DNA from: Fusibacter bizertensis
GTDB lineage: Bacteria > Bacillota > Clostridia > Peptostreptococcales > Acidaminobacteraceae
DNA length: 64,000 bases
Reading direction: 5' to 3'
Assembly (NCBI RefSeq): GCF_029914245.1
Contig: NZ_JARYZI010000010.1
Location: 62,001-126,000 of the forward strand
Each line of letters opens with the position of its first letter. Within the stretch, counting starts at the first letter, position 1. The translations under genes and the position numbers were made by a program. The notes under the pieces were generated by a model, which had not been told where the DNA came from, did no database searches, and was given only the letters and a program-made list of their open reading frames with translations. Positions 62,122 to 64,000 of the stretch are shown here, piece by piece.

Positions 62122-64000
62122 ATGAAAAAAAGTCTAAGTTACATATCAATTATAATAGTGGTTATGTTGCTCTGCAAAGCAGGGGGCACTTATCCTCTTT
62201 CCTATGCAGAAGAGATCAAGATCAATGATTGGCCTTTGATGAAAGAGGCGATCGCTTATGAAGAGGCGAAAGACTATGTCCATGCTATCCAGTACTGGGA
62301 GAAACTAGTTGACCTATATGCAGGGTATACGAACTCGGCGAGTTATGAAAACGGGGGGCATTATGCTGACCGGGCTGGCGATTATTATGCAGGTGTCTTT
62401 GGTGGTGATGTTTTTGACCCTATAAAAGCAACTGCCTACTACGAAAAAGCATATGATTCTTATGTAAAATTTTGTGAGATCAACGGTGATGCGGGTAACA
62501 GCTGGACTTATGTATCGGTACAGAGGAAGCTAGACGCCATAAGGTCTGAGCTAGAGCTGTACATCGAAAAAGAACTTGTGAGCCTGCCGCCAATGACGCG
62601 GGAGTTGGCGAAGTTTGAACCTGAAAGTGGTTTGATGATCGGTCTTTATGGCGAGGGAAATGAAGCGCTTTACAGTGGTTTTGGTGTTGATCCACTTAAA
62701 ATCAAAGAAGTGTACGGCGAGTGTCCTTCTTCACTTCTTTACTATAATATCTATGGCAGTTCGCCTTTTCCTACGGCTGCTGGTGAAAAGATGAAAGCTG
62801 TAGGCGGATCGCTCCAGATCCATATGCAGCCATTTGATTTAAAAGCTGTTAAGGATGATGCGTATCTCCATGCATTTGCAAAAGAGGCTAAAGCGTCAGG
62901 CGTACCTGTTTTTCTTAGGTTTGGTGGTGAGATGAACGGCAACTGGGTACCGTGGGGTATGCAGCCGGATCTCTATATCGAAAAGTTTAGACTTGTGCAC
63001 GACATTCTGGCTAAAGAAGCACCAAATGTGGCGATGGTTTGGGCGCCTAATTTTTTCCCATGGGATAACATGACGAGTTACTATCCTGGTGATGACTATG
63101 TGGACTGGGTGGGGGTAAGTTGCTATGCGACGCTTACCTATACACAGGATACGAAAGCATCAAAGCTCTTAACCAATCCTATAGACCTACTCAGTCATAT
63201 CGTGGCTGAATATGGGGATCGTAAACCTATCATGATCGTGGAAGGTGCTGTGTCTTATACTGCAGCGCTTGAACCCACTATCGATTATACCCAGTGGGCT
63301 GCAAACAATATCAAAAGGTTTTATGCGTTTATCCCAAGGGTTTATCCTCAGATCAAGGCGATGTATTATTATGATTCAAAAGGTGCGGCAGGTGCAAAGG
63401 AGAACTACATGCTCTCTGAAAATCCTGTTCTAAAGACTTTGTATACAGGTATTATCAAAGGGGACTATTATCTATCTACGCTTGAAAGTGCTGATTTTAG
63501 GTATGTTTTACTTGGGACTACTCTGGAAAAGAAACCACAGCGCATCAGTGCCTATGTGAAATCTTATGAACCTGTGATTGATAAAGTTGAATATTATATT
63601 GACCGTAAACTGGTTAAGGTGTCAAAGCAGTTGCCTTTTGTTTTTGAGTACGATTTTTCTAAGTCTAGTTTAGATCATGCACGTATAACGGCGAGAGCCT
63701 ATTTACCCGATGGAACGCTTGTGATGCAAAAAGACTATGAAGTGGATCTCATATCGCCGGTGATCAAGGTCAAGTATCAAGGCGAGGTCCTTAGGTTTGA
63801 CCAAGCACCTGTGGTGGTAAATGGTAGGACGCTTGTGCCGATGAAGCGCATCTTTGAGGCTTTTGGGATGACTGTTTCTTATGAGGCGAGGACGCGGACG
63901 ATTACTGCGGAAGGTCAAAATCACAAAGTGGTGCTAGTACTAGGGGAGAAGACTGCTTTAGTCGATGGAGAAGTTGTTGCGCTGGATGTGCCTGTAACTG
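62122..64000 (+). CDS. GH26-like glycosidase with copper-amine-oxidase-type domain, 3' end outside window
   Basis: At least 626 aa; the frame is open to the right edge. ATG 62122 follows GAGGAG. Signal peptide (about 1-32), a helical repeat-like region (about 35-170), then a TIM-barrel of GH26 type with RFGGEMNGNWVPWG (acid/base E270) and IVEGAVSY (nucleophile E374), both in family positions. A beta domain (about 470-545) and a partial copper amine oxidase N-like wall-binding domain (VNGRTLVPMKRIFEAFGMTV) follow. Probably secreted and acts on beta-mannan-like or related glycans. Confidence 0.82.
   Translation, partial: MKKSLSYISIIIVVMLLCKAGGTYPLSYAEEIKINDWPLMKEAIAYEEAKDYVHAIQYWEKLVDLYAGYTNSASYENGGHYADRAGDYYAGVFGGDVFDPIKATAYYEKAYDSYVKFCEINGDAGNSWTYVSVQRKLDAIRSELELYIEKELVSLPPMTRELAKFEPESGLMIGLYGEGNEALYSGFGVDPLKIKEVYGECPSSLLYYNIYGSSPFPTAAGEKMKAVGGSLQIHMQPFDLKAVKDDAYLHAFAKEAKASGVPVFLRFGGEMNGNWVPWGMQPDLYIEKFRLVHDILAKEAPNVAMVWAPNFFPWDNMTSYYPGDDYVDWVGVSCYATLTYTQDTKASKLLTNPIDLLSHIVAEYGDRKPIMIVEGAVSYTAALEPTIDYTQWAANNIKRFYAFIPRVYPQIKAMYYYDSKGAAGAKENYMLSENPVLKTLYTGIIKGDYYLSTLESADFRYVLLGTTLEKKPQRISAYVKSYEPVIDKVEYYIDRKLVKVSKQLPFVFEYDFSKSSLDHARITARAYLPDGTLVMQKDYEVDLISPVIKVKYQGEVLRFDQAPVVVNGRTLVPMKRIFEAFGMTVSYEARTRTITAEGQNHKVVLVLGEKTALVDGEVVALDVPVT

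Overview
The window reads as a low-GC, Gram-positive anaerobe of the class Clostridia. It has strong Shine-Dalgarno sites, a sigma-54-controlled cobalamin-dependent lysine fermentation operon, SLH-domain S-layer proteins, LPXTG cell-wall proteins, c-di-GMP riboswitches and CsbB/GtrA/YfhO-type glycosylation genes. The genus cannot be fixed from sequence reading alone. No rRNA, tRNA or CRISPR array was seen.

Region 1 (1-9.9 kb) is lysine fermentation. A PAS-AAA-Fis sigma-54 activator precedes a -24/-12 promoter driving kdd-kamA-kamB-kamC-kamD-kamE. These convert lysine via beta-lysine and 3,5-diaminohexanoate to 5-amino-3-oxohexanoate and include the predicted reactivase pair KamB/KamC. The later genes kce and kal are not here. 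Region 2 (9.9-24.9 kb) is a cell-surface island: four LPQTG-anchored proteins, a YfhO/GtrB/GtrA glycosylation set, a SARP/BTAD regulator with a GGDEF-like tail, a 73-aa companion protein and a cupin/HD-GYP protein. Three promoters share an identical layout of 11-bp-phased direct repeats, a 5-nt gap and a -10 box. Three of the four LPQTG genes also have c-di-GMP riboswitches (two type I, one type II).

Region 3 (25.2-36.6 kb) is a three-gene operon for a giant IPT/TIG protein and two SLH proteins. Region 4 (36.6-46.7 kb) holds a GGDEF/HD-GYP protein, an Fe-alcohol dehydrogenase, a chemoreceptor, a DUF1576 membrane protein with a small partner, a dolichol/phytol-kinase-like protein beside a tocopherol-cyclase-like protein, and a CtpA protease. 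Region 5 (46.7-56.9 kb) has a probable major S-layer protein, yifB and a divergent dprA, and a RAYT-type transposase. It is scattered with a ~180-bp repeat, one copy of which is split around two small genes and a decayed S-layer gene fragment. Region 6 (56.9-64 kb) has an MBOAT/DHHW polysaccharide acetylation pair, an AraC regulator, an ADP-ribosylglycohydrolase and a GH26-like glycosidase running off the right edge.

The main theme is control of the cell surface. The LPQTG genes appear gated twice, at transcription start by a SARP-type operator and after it by c-di-GMP, and the window also carries candidate c-di-GMP turnover proteins. The most original structures are the shared phased-repeat promoters, a family of long hairpins whose arms differ at each locus, and the repeat linked to a RAYT gene and S-layer debris.
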